A DNA stretch of 64,000 bases from G963665545 sp963665545 (GTDB taxonomy: Bacteria; Pseudomonadota; Gammaproteobacteria; Xanthomonadales; SZUA-36): contig CAXXKZ010000016.1 in assembly GCA_963665545.2 (NCBI GenBank), positions 18,868-82,867 on the forward strand, in the 5' to 3' direction. This document shows, piece by piece, positions 32,554-42,493 of this stretch. Each line of letters opens with the position of its first letter. The stretch's first letter is position 1. The position numbers and the translations under genes are program-made. The notes below the pieces were generated by a model. It had not been told where the DNA came from. It searched no databases and worked only from the letters and a program-made list of their open reading frames with translations.

Positions 32554-33630
32554 GTGAAAATCCGTAAAATAACGATTGCCCTGGCCATCCTCGCGGTGAC
32601 ATTGGGCGCGACCAATTTGTCGGCCGATGGCGATCAGCCTTGGCATGTTTCTTACCAGGTTGGTGGCGTCAGTCTCGATAGTGATCGGCCATCGGACCAG
32701 GGTTCTATATTCCAGTCGGTCGGTTTTGGGCGGTTCTTTGGTAACAATTTCAGCCTGGATGTTGAATACGACCAGTTCAATAACGACCTTGATACTTCGG
32801 TCGTATCGCTTGCGCCAGGCGTCACCTATGACGAATACAAACTGAGCAATTGGGGTGTCATGATTCGTTACTACGTCGGTCAACGTACCGTGCGTCCATA
32901 CTTTGCCCTGGGCATTGGGCGGCAGAAGCATCGCAGTATCGTACATGAAGGATTTGCCACCACACTCAGTGCCGGTGTTGGCTTGCAGGGCCAGTTCAGC
33001 AAGCACTTCAGCGGTCGTGCACAGATACTCTACCGGCGCGATAATGACAGCAATACGGTCGCCAATCGGGATAGCTTCAACGATTTAATTTATACCTTTG
33101 GACTAAATTTCGATTTCGGTGGCAGGACCCCACCACCGCCGCCACCGCCACCGCCGCCACCACCACCCAAGCCTGAGCCCGCTCCGGTCAATCCCGACCT
33201 CGATGGTGACGGTGTACCCAATGCACGCGACAAGTGCCCGAATACGCGGCCAGGCGCCGTGGTCGACCTCGACGGTTGTGAAGTTGAAGCCGTGATTGAA
33301 CTCGAAGGCGTGCATTTCGACTTCGACAAGGCCACCCTCAAGCCCGAAGGCATCGTCATTCTCAACGAAGCGACCGCGCTGTTGAAGCAGCACGAGCGGG
33401 TGGTTGTTGAAGTGGCGGGTCATACCGACAGCAAGGGCGACGCAGACTACAACCAGGGCCTGTCAGAGCGCCGTGCCAACGCCGTGAAAGACTACCTTTC
33501 CAACAAGGGTGTTAAGGCCAGCCGCCTGTCCGCACGCGGTTATGGCGAATCACGGCCGGTGGCCAGCAACGATTCTGAAGCAGGGCGGGCCGAAAACCGC
33601 CGTGTGGAGTTGATTATTCTGGATCGCTGA
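32554..33630 (+). CDS. OmpA-family outer membrane protein
   Basis: The 358-residue protein begins with GTG and has a Sec signal peptide (KITIALAILAVTLGATNLSA). An N-terminal eight-strand type barrel (about 25-190) is followed by a run of 13 prolines and a calcium-binding-like DLDGDGVPNARDKCPNT repeat. The C-terminal OmpA peptidoglycan-binding domain (VHFDFDKATLKPEG, VEVAGHTDSKGDADYNQGLSERRA, SRLSARGYGESRPVASN) holds the conserved Asp and Arg. It links the outer membrane to the cell wall. A strong terminator follows immediately. Confidence 0.93.
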   Translation: MKIRKITIALAILAVTLGATNLSADGDQPWHVSYQVGGVSLDSDRPSDQGSIFQSVGFGRFFGNNFSLDVEYDQFNNDLDTSVVSLAPGVTYDEYKLSNWGVMIRYYVGQRTVRPYFALGIGRQKHRSIVHEGFATTLSAGVGLQGQFSKHFSGRAQILYRRDNDSNTVANRDSFNDLIYTFGLNFDFGGRTPPPPPPPPPPPPPKPEPAPVNPDLDGDGVPNARDKCPNTRPGAVVDLDGCEVEAVIELEGVHFDFDKATLKPEGIVILNEATALLKQHERVVVEVAGHTDSKGDADYNQGLSERRANAVKDYLSNKGVKASRLSARGYGESRPVASNDSEAGRAENRRVELIILDR

Positions 33631-33652
33631 AACAAGACTGCAGGAATGAGAC

Positions 33653-33682
33653 AAGCCCCGCCGATTGGCGGGGCTTTTTTTT
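33653..33682 (+). terminator. Rho-independent terminator after the OmpA-family gene
   Basis: AGCCCCGCC and GGCGGGGCT form a 9-bp stem around GATT, followed by eight T. The sequence can also terminate the convergent sufE/cysS unit, since AA runs precede the stem on the other strand. Confidence 0.92.
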
Positions 33683-34098
33683 CAGCTCAGCAACGATCTT
33701 GCATGGCCCCGGATCGCCCCCAACATAGCGTGCAGGCCATTGGCTCGGGTGGGTGAAAGATGGTCGCTCAGACCAATGGCTTCGATAAACTCGGGTTCAG
33801 TTTCCGCAATCTGCCTGGCCGAAGCACCTGAATAGACCTTGATCAGCAAAGCGATCAAGCCGGACACGATGGCGGCATCGCTGTTGGCGCGAATGGTGAC
33901 CTCGTGTGCATCACCTTCCAGGTAGAGCCACACCCGCGACTGGCAGCCGGCCAGCAACACCTCATCGCGTTTTTCTTCTTCGGCCAGCGGTTCAAGTCTG
34001 CGGCCCAAGTCAATGAGATACTGGTAGCGGTCCAGCCACTCGGGAAACATCTCGAAGCCCCGCACAATGTCCTGCTGAACTGCGGCGAGATCATGCAT
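33682..34098 (-). CDS. sufE: SufE-family cysteine desulfurase sulfur acceptor
   Basis: The start at 34098 (MHDLAAVQQDIVRGFEMFPEW) gives 138 residues, the usual length; a longer frame would overlap cysS. The sulfur-accepting Cys is in LLAGCQSRVWLYLEG. SufE takes persulfide sulfur from SufS for Fe-S cluster assembly, although the CsdE paralog is equally possible because no suf operon is nearby. The gene starts four bases after the cysS stop, suggesting co-transcription. Confidence 0.88.
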   Translation of the reverse strand: MHDLAAVQQDIVRGFEMFPEWLDRYQYLIDLGRRLEPLAEEEKRDEVLLAGCQSRVWLYLEGDAHEVTIRANSDAAIVSGLIALLIKVYSGASARQIAETEPEFIEAIGLSDHLSPTRANGLHAMLGAIRGHARSLLS

Positions 34099-34102
34099 CG
34101 AT

Positions 34103-35485
34103 TTACGCCTCGCCCCGGCGCCAGCGAGTGCCTTCCGACCCGTCTTCAAGCACCACGCCCATGGCGGCCAGTTGGTCCCGCACGACATCGGCGGTCTCAA
34201 AATCGCGAGCGGCACGGGCCTGGTTACGTTTCAGGATCAGGGCTTCGATTTTGACCGCGTCGGGATGAGCTGCAACGGCGCCGAACCACTCCTCCGGATC
34301 GCTCTGCAACAAGCTGATCAACTTGCAATCGCCGAGGAATTCGGCGCCCAGTTTGCGCGCCGCGTTTTCATTTTCGGCCCGGGCCAATTCGTGGCTGACC
34401 CGGCTGAGTTCGGCTAGCGCGATGGGCGTGTTGATGTCGTCCTTGAGGGCATCGATGAAGGCGCTGCCCGGCTCACCCGCCTCGAAGGGTCCAAATTTGC
34501 CGGCGGCTGACCGTAGGACGCTATACATCCGATCCAGGGTACGCCGTGCACGCGCCAGTTCCTTTTCCGACCAGTCCAGCGGTTGACGGTAGTGCGCCGT
34601 CAGCAGCAGGTAGCGCAAGGTCTCACCACTGTGATCCTTCAACAGGTCGTGGACAATCAGTGTATTGCCCAGCGACTTGGACATCTTGCGTTTTTCCATG
34701 GTCACAAAACCGTTGTGCATCCAGAAGCGTGCAAACGGAGCGCCGCGATGGACGCAGACGCTTTGGGCAATTTCATTTTCATGGTGCGGAAAAACAAGGT
34801 CCTGGCCGCCGCCGTGAATATCAATGGTCTCACCCAGATGGGTCTCCGCCATGGCAGAGCATTCAAGGTGCCAGCCCGGTCTTCCACGGCCCCATGGGCT
34901 GTCCCAGCCAGGTTGCGAATCATCCGAGGGCTTCCACAACACAAAGTCGCCAGGGTGCTTCTTGTAGGGCGCTACCTCTACGCGGGCGCCGGCGATCATT
35001 TCGCGCATGTCGCGGCGTGACAGTCGGCCATAGTTATCGTAGGACTCGATATTGAAGAGCACGTGGCCCTCGGCTACGTAAGCGTGGTCTTGTTCAATCA
35101 GGCGAGCCATCATGTCTTGCATCTGCGCCATATGCTCAGTGGCATGGGGCTCAATTGTCGGGTTGCCAACGCCCAGCGCCGCCATGTCTTGCCGGTAGGC
35201 CGCCGTATACTTGGCTGAGATCTCGGTGATCGGTACGCCTTGCTCGGCGGCCAGGGCATTGATTCTGTCGTCGATGTCTGTGATGTTGCGCGCATAGACG
35301 ACATTCGGGTATTCCATGCACAGCACGCGGTAAAGCAAATCAAATATCACCACCGGCCGGGCATTGCCGATATGCGCGTAGTTATAAACCGTTGGCCCGC
35401 AGACATACATGGTCACCCGTTCCGGATCGAGTGGCTGGAATTCCTGTTTTCCACGCGAGAGCGTGTTGTAAAGCCGAATGGTCAA
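34103..35485 (-). CDS. cysS: Cysteinyl-tRNA synthetase
   Basis: The 460-residue class I synthetase has the HIGH-type motif (HIGNARPVVIFDLL), the KMSKS motif (KRKMSKSLGNTL), the zinc ligands (MYVCGPTVYNY, HLECSAM, HHENEIAQ) and the C-terminal anticodon region. It charges tRNA-Cys. The length matches the bacterial family. It is followed by sufE on the same strand and divergent from pepQ. Confidence 0.97.
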   Translation of the reverse strand: MTIRLYNTLSRGKQEFQPLDPERVTMYVCGPTVYNYAHIGNARPVVIFDLLYRVLCMEYPNVVYARNITDIDDRINALAAEQGVPITEISAKYTAAYRQDMAALGVGNPTIEPHATEHMAQMQDMMARLIEQDHAYVAEGHVLFNIESYDNYGRLSRRDMREMIAGARVEVAPYKKHPGDFVLWKPSDDSQPGWDSPWGRGRPGWHLECSAMAETHLGETIDIHGGGQDLVFPHHENEIAQSVCVHRGAPFARFWMHNGFVTMEKRKMSKSLGNTLIVHDLLKDHSGETLRYLLLTAHYRQPLDWSEKELARARRTLDRMYSVLRSAAGKFGPFEAGEPGSAFIDALKDDINTPIALAELSRVSHELARAENENAARKLGAEFLGDCKLISLLQSDPEEWFGAVAAHPDAVKIEALILKRNQARAARDFETADVVRDQLAAMGVVLEDGSEGTRWRRGEA

Positions 35486-35561
35486 AGCAAACCCTCATTG
35501 CCGAGCCTGTTTTACTTCAATCGGCTATTCTATCAATTCCGAGGGTTTCAAGACCATACAA

Positions 35562-36899
35562 ATGAATGAACTTTATGCCACCCACCGGGCAGAAATTCAG
35601 CAACGCTGGGAGCAGGCGCTGGAACTTTCCCGCTTTGACGCCTGCCTGGTGCATTCGGGCACGCCCCGGATCAGTTTTCAGGATGATTACGCTTACCCCT
35701 TCAGAGCCAACCCCAATTTCCTGGCCTGGCTGCCACTGACCCACCACCACGACAGCGCGCTGTTGATTCGGCCAGGTGAGCGGCCGCTGCTGTTTTATTA
35801 CCAGCCCGACGATTACTGGTATCAACCGCCGGCCGATCCCGAATCCTGGTGGGCAGACCATTTTGAAATTCACCGGGTCACCGATACCGAAGGCTGGCGG
35901 GATGGACTGATGGCACGGATCAACGGCCTGACACTGGGGTTGACCGATATTGCCGCCATCGGCGATGCGCCCGGCCTGGCGGCGGCATTTGCGCCGCAGC
36001 GTATCAATCCCGTGGATCTGAGCTGTGCCCTGCAATTGGCCCGAACCCGCAAAACACCGTATGAAATTGCCTGCATGGCACAGGCCAGCACACGGGGCGC
36101 CCGGGGGCACCGGGCGGCCGAGGTTGCCTTCCGGCAAGGCGATAGCGAATTCGATATTCATCAGGCCTATTTGGAGGCCTGTCGGCAGGTCGAGAGCGAG
36201 CTGCCATATGCCAGCATTGTGGGTCTGAATGAAAATGGCGCCGTGCTGCATTACCAGGGTCGGGAACAGGCGCCACCTGCTGAGTCGCGTTCCTTCCTGA
36301 TCGATGCCGGATGCACCACCCATGCCTACGCGTCGGACATTACCCGCAGCTATTCGGCAAAAGATGATGATTTCGCACAATTGATCCAGGCCATGGATGT
36401 GTTGCAGCAGTCGCTGGCCGGGCAGGTCAGGGCAGGGCTTGACTACCGGCACCTGCATCTGTTGGCCCACCTGGAAATTGCCGGCCTGCTCAATGCCTTC
36501 GGCATGATCAACTGCAGTACCGAAGATGCGGTGGAGTGCGGTCTGAGTTCGGTATTTTTTCCGCATGGTTTGGGCCACTTCATCGGCCTGCAAACACATG
36601 ATGTCGCCGGTCTGATCGACAACGCCGGCGAGGATTCCCCGCGCCCCGCCGGCCACCCGTTTTTGCGCCTAACCCGCGTGCTTGAGCCCGGAAATGTATT
36701 GACGATTGAGCCTGGCCTGTACTTCATCGAGTCTTTGCTTGATGCCTGGCGCAGTGAGTGCCATGCCTCGCTGATCAACTGGGCGGTCATTGAACGCTTC
36801 AAGCCTTATGGGGGGGTACGCGTAGAAGACGATGTGGTTGTGACCGATGGGGCGCCGCACAACCTGACCCGCAATGCATTTGTGGCTCTGCAGACCTGA
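35562..36899 (+). CDS. pepQ: Xaa-Pro dipeptidase
   Basis: The ATG at 35562 gives 445 residues, matching E. coli PepQ length; the frame upstream overlaps the cysS promoter. The N-terminal creatinase-like domain is followed by a pita-bread M24 domain. Its metal ligands are visible: RSFLIDAGCTTHAYASDITRSY (two Asp), FFPHGLGHFIGLQTHD (His), LTIEPGLYFI and GVRVEDDVVV (two Glu). It cleaves dipeptides ending in proline, and related enzymes also hydrolyse organophosphates. Confidence 0.93.
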   Translation: MNELYATHRAEIQQRWEQALELSRFDACLVHSGTPRISFQDDYAYPFRANPNFLAWLPLTHHHDSALLIRPGERPLLFYYQPDDYWYQPPADPESWWADHFEIHRVTDTEGWRDGLMARINGLTLGLTDIAAIGDAPGLAAAFAPQRINPVDLSCALQLARTRKTPYEIACMAQASTRGARGHRAAEVAFRQGDSEFDIHQAYLEACRQVESELPYASIVGLNENGAVLHYQGREQAPPAESRSFLIDAGCTTHAYASDITRSYSAKDDDFAQLIQAMDVLQQSLAGQVRAGLDYRHLHLLAHLEIAGLLNAFGMINCSTEDAVECGLSSVFFPHGLGHFIGLQTHDVAGLIDNAGEDSPRPAGHPFLRLTRVLEPGNVLTIEPGLYFIESLLDAWRSECHASLINWAVIERFKPYGGVRVEDDVVVTDGAPHNLTRNAFVALQT

Positions 36900-36917
36900 G
36901 GCAGCCCTGTTTGCGGC

Positions 36918-37877
36918 TCAGGACAGGGCAAGCGTGCCTTTTAGCGCGCCCAGTCCGGGCCGGTCCTTCTCAGTCAGCCTGCCGATGAGTTTGAATCGAT
37001 TGCGGCTGGTGCGCGGCAGTCCCGTGCGGCTGTAGAGGAAAGTTTCCAACAGTCTTTTGCGCTCTGCGAGCGTCAATTCGGTTCTGCATCGTTTCAGATC
37101 GAGTCTCTCGGCTGGCGGCCAGGCGGCTATTCTGCCCGCCATAACCGCGGGATGAGTGCCTTCATAGGGGGCGATAAACTGGCGCGGATAGTACTGCAGG
37201 TAGTAATCGCTGTCTGCCGGTTCAGAGGCTTCGGTTTTGTGCACGGCGCTCTCGAATTTGGACGCCTGCTGGCGCAGCGAGTGCACGTAGCCATAGCGGA
37301 AAAGATCTGCGCCGCTGTCGATCGAGCTCGGATAACGGCCCTGGGTGGAAAACCCATCGAAAATCGCGAAACTCATCCCATCGCGGATCGAGTAAGTGCC
37401 GATGTTGGGACGGATAATTCGTGCCGTGTACTTGAAACGCCTGGGATACACTGGAATGTAGTGCCTGTAGTCTGACCAGAACGTCAGCCGTTCGACCAAC
37501 ATGGCCTCGATCTCCTGGTCGCGGGCATGCCGTTCCATCAGTGCCCGAAGAGGCAGCAGGCTGTCCTCATGCAACACTTCATTGGCTTGCAGATACAGGC
37601 ACCAGGTGCCTCGCACAAAGCCGAGCCCGATGCTGGTTTGCTGAGCCAACAGGCACTTTTGCGGACGTACATCGGGCGACCAACGGGTTTGAATGATGCG
37701 GATGCGGTCGTCATTCAGTGTCTCAAGCCGGGCGAGTGTCTCATCGTCGCTGTCGCCGGCCACAATGACAAACTCATCGCAGATCGATAAAGCCGATCGA
37801 ATGGACTCCAGGAAAGGATAGTTCAGCCGCACGCCGTTACGGATGATGGTGAGTCCGGATACAAGGGTATCGTTCAA
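36918..37877 (-). CDS. Family 2-like glycosyltransferase
   Basis: The 319-residue protein starts with SGLTIIRNGVRLNYPFLESI and ICDEFVIVAGDSDDETL, an N-terminal nucleotide-sugar-binding GT-A half similar to family 2 enzymes. FVRGTWCLYLQANEVLHE takes the place of the DxD-type motif region. No membrane helix is evident. The substrate is unknown. It stands alone, convergent with pepQ. The following 267-bp gap (37878-38144) contains no recognisable gene. Confidence 0.7.
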   Translation of the reverse strand: MNDTLVSGLTIIRNGVRLNYPFLESIRSALSICDEFVIVAGDSDDETLARLETLNDDRIRIIQTRWSPDVRPQKCLLAQQTSIGLGFVRGTWCLYLQANEVLHEDSLLPLRALMERHARDQEIEAMLVERLTFWSDYRHYIPVYPRRFKYTARIIRPNIGTYSIRDGMSFAIFDGFSTQGRYPSSIDSGADLFRYGYVHSLRQQASKFESAVHKTEASEPADSDYYLQYYPRQFIAPYEGTHPAVMAGRIAAWPPAERLDLKRCRTELTLAERKRLLETFLYSRTGLPRTSRNRFKLIGRLTEKDRPGLGALKGTLALS

Positions 37878-38144
37878 ACTTATTCCTCTCGCACTTCAGG
37901 CGGGTGTTTCGGAAGCCAATTTTAACCTGAACCGGCAATTAGACTAGATTCTTGTCATTGTATCGAGGACGCTATTTGGCTCTTCCTTGGCCGTGAGGTG
38001 ATTCGAAGTCAAGTGGCGCGCCAGTCCAAGCCGCTTTAAACTGATGTCACGCGCGCAAAAGATAATGGCTTTGCAATTTTTTGACCAGGACTCGGGTCCT
38101 GATTGCCGTAATACCCCAAGACCATCAATGAGGTGAACATCATC

Positions 38145-39098
38145 ATGGCAAAGCAAAAGATTCTTTCCTCTGAAATTACCACCGAGCTGAACTATGTGAA
38201 TCGGCGCAATTTCATTCGTGATGCCGGCCTGGGCATGGTGGCGGCCGGTGTGGCGAGCGGCGGTCTGTTGGCCTGGACAGGGGCAAGTGCGGGCGTTACG
38301 GCGCTTGAGACCGTACAGGGCCCCTACAGCACCTCAGAGGCGGCCAACAGCTACGAGGACATTACGACCTATAACAATTATTACGAATTTGGTACCGGCA
38401 AGGCCGATCCCCACGAAAACGCCGGCGAATTCGAGCCGCTTCCCTGGCGCGTGAAAGTATCGGGGGAATGCGACAAGCCGGGTGATTACGCCTACGAAGA
38501 TATTATCGCGCCCCACACCCTGGAAGATCGGGTATACCGACACCGTTGTGTCGAGGCCTGGTCGATGGTGGTGCCCTGGGTGGGTTTTCCGCTGGCCGAT
38601 CTGATCAAGCGTTTCGAGCCCAATTCACAGGCCAAGTTCGTCAAGTTCAAAACGCTCCACGACCCCAAGCGGATGCCGGGTCAAAAGCGCGGCGTGCTGC
38701 GCTGGCCTTACATCGAAGGACTGACCATAGCAGAAGCCATGAATCCACTGGCGTTGATGGTGGTGGGATTGTATGGCAAGACGCTGCCCAATCAGAATGG
38801 TGCACCTTTACGGCTGGTCACCCCGTGGAAATATGGCTTCAAGGGCATTAAAGCCATTGTTGAGATCGAGTTTACCGGGCGCCAGCCCAAGAGCAGTTGG
38901 GAATTGGCCGCCGCCAATGAATACGGTTTTTACGCCAACGTCAATCCCGAGGTGAATCATCCGCGCTGGAGCCAGGCCAAAGAGCGCCGCATTGGCGCCG
39001 GCATATTTGCGCCCAAGCAGCCCACGCTGATGTTCAACGGTTATGGGGAAGAAGTCGCAGCCATGTACACTGGCTTGAATCTGCGCAGAAACTTCTGA
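38145..39098 (+). CDS. msrP: Protein-methionine-sulfoxide reductase catalytic subunit
   Basis: The 317-residue protein (ATG 38145, AGGTG 12 nt before; GTG at 38133 is an alternative) has a twin-arginine signal (NRRNFIRDAGLGMVAAGVASGG) and a molybdopterin-binding sulfite-oxidase-like domain. The Mo-ligating Cys is in RHRCVEAWSMVVPW. MsrP repairs oxidised methionine in periplasmic proteins using electrons from the MsrQ haem membrane subunit, encoded 47 bp downstream. Confidence 0.95.
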   Translation: MAKQKILSSEITTELNYVNRRNFIRDAGLGMVAAGVASGGLLAWTGASAGVTALETVQGPYSTSEAANSYEDITTYNNYYEFGTGKADPHENAGEFEPLPWRVKVSGECDKPGDYAYEDIIAPHTLEDRVYRHRCVEAWSMVVPWVGFPLADLIKRFEPNSQAKFVKFKTLHDPKRMPGQKRGVLRWPYIEGLTIAEAMNPLALMVVGLYGKTLPNQNGAPLRLVTPWKYGFKGIKAIVEIEFTGRQPKSSWELAAANEYGFYANVNPEVNHPRWSQAKERRIGAGIFAPKQPTLMFNGYGEEVAAMYTGLNLRRNF

Positions 39099-39145
39099 AC
39101 AGGCGAGAAATGCACAACGCTCTCCTGTCGCAATAAATCGATCAA

Positions 39146-39790
39146 GTGAAACCCAAAGCGGTACGACTCTTGAAGGTCCCGGTATTCCTGGCCTGCCTGA
39201 TTCCGTTGGTGATGCTGGTTTTTGGCACCTTCGAAATCGCCGGCGCGAGCCTGGGTCCAAACCCGATCGAAGAACTGATTCATCAATGTGGCAAATGGGG
39301 GCTCAAATTCCTCTTGGTCACCCTGGCGATCACGCCCCTGAAGTTGATTACGGGTTGGCTGTGGTTATTTCGCTTCCGGCGCATGTTTGGCCTGTTCGCT
39401 TTTTTCTACATTGTGATGCATTTCCTGGTTTACGCCGGCATTGACCAGCGCTTTGACTTAGCCGCCATCGTCGAGGATGTCATCGAACGACCCTACATCA
39501 CACTGGGCATGACCGGATTGCTATGTCTGCTGCCCCTGGCGTCGACCTCCACGCGCGGAATGCAGCGGCGCCTGGGCCGAAAATGGGGACAAATGCACCG
39601 GCTTGTATATGTCATTGGCATCCTGGGGGTGTGGCACTTTTACTGGCAGGTCAAACAGGACCTGCTGGAGCCATTGATCTACATTGGAATTCTCGCCGTG
39701 CTGCTGGGATACCGCCTGTGGCGGCGTTGGCGACGGCGTCGCCGTTACGTCACAGTACCCAGCGGCGGTAAACTGCAAGAGGAATCATAA
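39146..39790 (+). CDS. msrQ: Haem-binding membrane subunit of the MsrPQ system
   Basis: The 214-residue protein with GTG start has about six membrane helices, with conserved His in FFYIVMHFLVYAG and MHRLVYVIGILGVWHFYWQVK that ligate haem b. It passes electrons from the quinone pool to MsrP. The stop overlaps the start of the next gene by one base (ATAATG). Confidence 0.93.
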   Translation: MKPKAVRLLKVPVFLACLIPLVMLVFGTFEIAGASLGPNPIEELIHQCGKWGLKFLLVTLAITPLKLITGWLWLFRFRRMFGLFAFFYIVMHFLVYAGIDQRFDLAAIVEDVIERPYITLGMTGLLCLLPLASTSTRGMQRRLGRKWGQMHRLVYVIGILGVWHFYWQVKQDLLEPLIYIGILAVLLGYRLWRRWRRRRRYVTVPSGGKLQEES

Positions 39791-40707
39791 TGGCCGTATT
39801 GCGTACCCCGGACGACTGCTTTTCAAACTTGCCGGACTTTCCCTTCACGCCTCACTATAGTGAAATCGACGACCCGGATCACGGCGCTTTGCGCATCCAT
39901 CATGTGGATGAAGGTCCAGCCGATGGGCCGGTGGTGCTGTGTCTGCACGGCGAGCCTAGCTGGAGTTTTCTCTACCGCAAGATGATTCCGATCTTCGTCG
40001 CGCAAGGCTGCCGCGTGATTGCACCTGACCTGGTCGGATTCGGCCGTTCCGACAAACTTTCAGAACGCAGCGACTATAGCTACCTCAAACACGTCACCTG
40101 GATGACGGACTGGCTGCGGGCGCAGGACCTGCAGGCAATCACGCTGCTGGGCCAGGACTGGGGTGGGCTGATCGGTCTCAGGGTGGTGGCCGAGAATCCG
40201 CATTGGTTTGCGCGCTTTTCTCTGTCCAACACTTTTCTGCCAACGGGTGATCAGGCTGCCGGCGAACAATTCCTGCGGTGGCAGAAATTCAGTCAAAATG
40301 ATCCGGATTTCGATATCGGCTATATCGTTAACCTGTTCGGCCGTGGAAGGCTCTCTGTGGCCGAGCAGGAGGCTTACCGCGCGCCGTTTCCTGGCGACGA
40401 ATACAAGGCCGGCGCACGTCAATTTCCTGTGTTGGTGCCGACCCGCCCGGACGACCCCGCTTCGCAGGCCAATCGGGCCGCCTGGAAAGAGCTCAGCGGG
40501 TGGCGCAAACCCGTATTGTTGTGTTTCTCAGACAGCGATCCGATTACCCGCGGTGGTGACAAAGCCTTTTTGAAGTTGGTGCCCGGCACCAGCGGCCAGC
40601 CCCATATCACACTCAAAGGCCGGCACTTTATTCAGGAAGAGGATGGCGAGCGCTGGGCCGGCGCAGTGGCGGCCTGGATGGAAGGCTCGGACCCAAATTC
40701 AACCTGA
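39790..40707 (+). CDS. Haloalkane dehalogenase-like alpha/beta hydrolase
   Basis: The 305-residue protein carries the haloalkane dehalogenase signature: HGEPSWSFLYRKMIP oxyanion region, nucleophile Asp in LLGQDWGGLIGL with the following halide-binding Trp, an acid Asp in SDSDPITRGGDKAF, and catalytic His in LKGRHFIQEEDG. The placement resembles HLD-I enzymes of the DhlA/DhmA kind. It overlaps msrQ by one base, so it is co-transcribed with it. Dehalogenation is predicted from residues only; a generic hydrolase role cannot be excluded. Confidence 0.8.
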   Translation: MAVLRTPDDCFSNLPDFPFTPHYSEIDDPDHGALRIHHVDEGPADGPVVLCLHGEPSWSFLYRKMIPIFVAQGCRVIAPDLVGFGRSDKLSERSDYSYLKHVTWMTDWLRAQDLQAITLLGQDWGGLIGLRVVAENPHWFARFSLSNTFLPTGDQAAGEQFLRWQKFSQNDPDFDIGYIVNLFGRGRLSVAEQEAYRAPFPGDEYKAGARQFPVLVPTRPDDPASQANRAAWKELSGWRKPVLLCFSDSDPITRGGDKAFLKLVPGTSGQPHITLKGRHFIQEEDGERWAGAVAAWMEGSDPNST

Positions 40708-42489
40708 TACATTGCCACCGTAGCGGATGAAGAAGCGGCGCTTGGCCGGGTAGGGGAATACGTCAACCTGGCCGCCACCGATGATCGTCTGTTTGATGCT
40801 GTTCCACCAATCGGCATCCATCAGGTCAGCGTGGTGCTCCCGGAACACTGCCATATCGTCCTGATTGGCAAAGAAAAACGGGCCAAAAGACTCCGGAAAG
40901 ACATCATTTTCCAGAATCGAGTACCACGGCGTGTCGGAGATCTCGTCATCATAACTGCGTGGCGGCGGAACGCGTCGAAAATTGCAGTCGGTGATGTAGC
41001 AGATTTCATCGTAGTCGTAGAACACCACCCGTTTGGTTCGAGTGACTCCAAAATTTTTCTTCAGCATGTCGCCTGGAAAAATGTTCGCCCCGGCGAGGTC
41101 GCGGATGGTCTGGCCAAAGTCGCGAATGGCTCGGCGTCGCCTGGAGGGCGAGACCTGGGACAGGTACTGGTCAAGCGGTTGCATGCGGCGCTCGATATAA
41201 ATATGACGGATCACCAGCTTGTCGCCCACCTCCTCGATGGAATCAGCCGCCTGGTCGCGCAATTCCCGCAGCAGTTCCGGATCGATCCTGCCGAGCGGGA
41301 TGGCGACGTTGGAGTATTCCAGCGTGTCCGCCAATCTGCCGACGCGGTCGTGAAACTTGACCAGTTGGTACTTGCCCTTCACGTCTTCCCGCGAGGACGT
41401 TTTCGGCGGATCAAAATGGTCGCGGATCAGCTTGAAGACGAACTGGAACGACGGCAGAGCAAACACCAGCATGACCATGCCACGCACGCCCGGGGCGATC
41501 TTGAAATCGTCCTGCGAGTGGCTCAGATGGTGCTGCAATTCCCGGTAAAACAGCGTTTTGGCTTGTTTTTGAAGCCCCAGCATGGCGTACAGGTCGACCG
41601 GAGACTTACTCGGCATGATGGACAGCAGAAAAGCCACATAGGCCGATGGCACCTCCATGTCCACCAGGAAGTAGGCGCGGGAAAAACTGAACACGATGGC
41701 GACTTCTTTACGGCGCAGCAGGGCAGTGTCGACGAAAACCTGGTAGTCGCTCCCGTGTAAAAGCGGAATGACCAATGCCTGGCTGCGGTCGCCATTAATA
41801 ATGCGCCCGACAATGTAGGCCGCCTTGTTGCGGAAGAACAATGAGCCCAGGACCTGGATTTGGTAATTGGGCTGCGCCTTCCAGTCATCTGTGCGCTGCT
41901 CAAGTATGGCGCGCTCCAGCCAGCGGATATCGCGACGCAGATTCTCAAAGGTATTGGCCAGCTCGAAGCCGGTGAGAACCTGCAGCAGGCAGCGCCGCAG
42001 GCTGTCTGTGGCCGGATAGTAGCTGCGATACGAGGGCGCCGACCCGTGCAAATGCTCGGTGCTCAGCCCGGGGCGCCAGAAGATATTTCTGTTGTTGTAG
42101 TAATCTCTATGAAGAACTCTACAAGCTACTGAATTATAAAAGGTTTCTGCACACTCAGCCTGCAAGTGGTTCATCAACAAGGTGATATAAGCAGCCTTGA
42201 CCGGGGGCCACATATTGGTGTTTCGGGACGCCTCGGGAAAACGCCTCGATAGGGCGATTACCGTTTCATTGACCCGCTTCTCATAACCCAGGATCCGTTC
42301 CCTGCTGGCTTCTGCCGCGCGCGACCACTCTGCGCGCTCGAAACACACCTTGGCTTCGTAGCTGAAGCGGCGAAACAGGTAGTAGTGTTTGTTGAAGCCA
42401 TCGAGAATGGCCTGCGCTATGGCCGGTGCGTCAGGCGTGAGGTCTGGTGCACCGGTTTCGGGACCAATTTCTGCCGTCGATTGTTCCAT
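40699..42489 (-). CDS. aceK: Isocitrate dehydrogenase kinase/phosphatase
   Basis: The 596-residue protein has AceK motifs across its length, including the N-terminal AILDGFNKHYYLFRRFSYEAK, NRNIFWRPGLSTEHLHGSAPSY, and the kinase core with GVRGMVMLVFALPSFQFVFKLI and DYDEICYITDCNFR. It phosphorylates and dephosphorylates isocitrate dehydrogenase to direct carbon into the glyoxylate shunt. The start is ATG 42489; a TTG at 42501 would overlap the upstream gene. The 3' end overlaps the convergent dehalogenase-like gene by 9 bp. No aceA or aceB is in the window. Confidence 0.96.
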   Translation of the reverse strand: MEQSTAEIGPETGAPDLTPDAPAIAQAILDGFNKHYYLFRRFSYEAKVCFERAEWSRAAEASRERILGYEKRVNETVIALSRRFPEASRNTNMWPPVKAAYITLLMNHLQAECAETFYNSVACRVLHRDYYNNRNIFWRPGLSTEHLHGSAPSYRSYYPATDSLRRCLLQVLTGFELANTFENLRRDIRWLERAILEQRTDDWKAQPNYQIQVLGSLFFRNKAAYIVGRIINGDRSQALVIPLLHGSDYQVFVDTALLRRKEVAIVFSFSRAYFLVDMEVPSAYVAFLLSIMPSKSPVDLYAMLGLQKQAKTLFYRELQHHLSHSQDDFKIAPGVRGMVMLVFALPSFQFVFKLIRDHFDPPKTSSREDVKGKYQLVKFHDRVGRLADTLEYSNVAIPLGRIDPELLRELRDQAADSIEEVGDKLVIRHIYIERRMQPLDQYLSQVSPSRRRRAIRDFGQTIRDLAGANIFPGDMLKKNFGVTRTKRVVFYDYDEICYITDCNFRRVPPPRSYDDEISDTPWYSILENDVFPESFGPFFFANQDDMAVFREHHADLMDADWWNSIKQTIIGGGQVDVFPYPAKRRFFIRYGGNVSG

Positions 42490-42493
42490 GGAT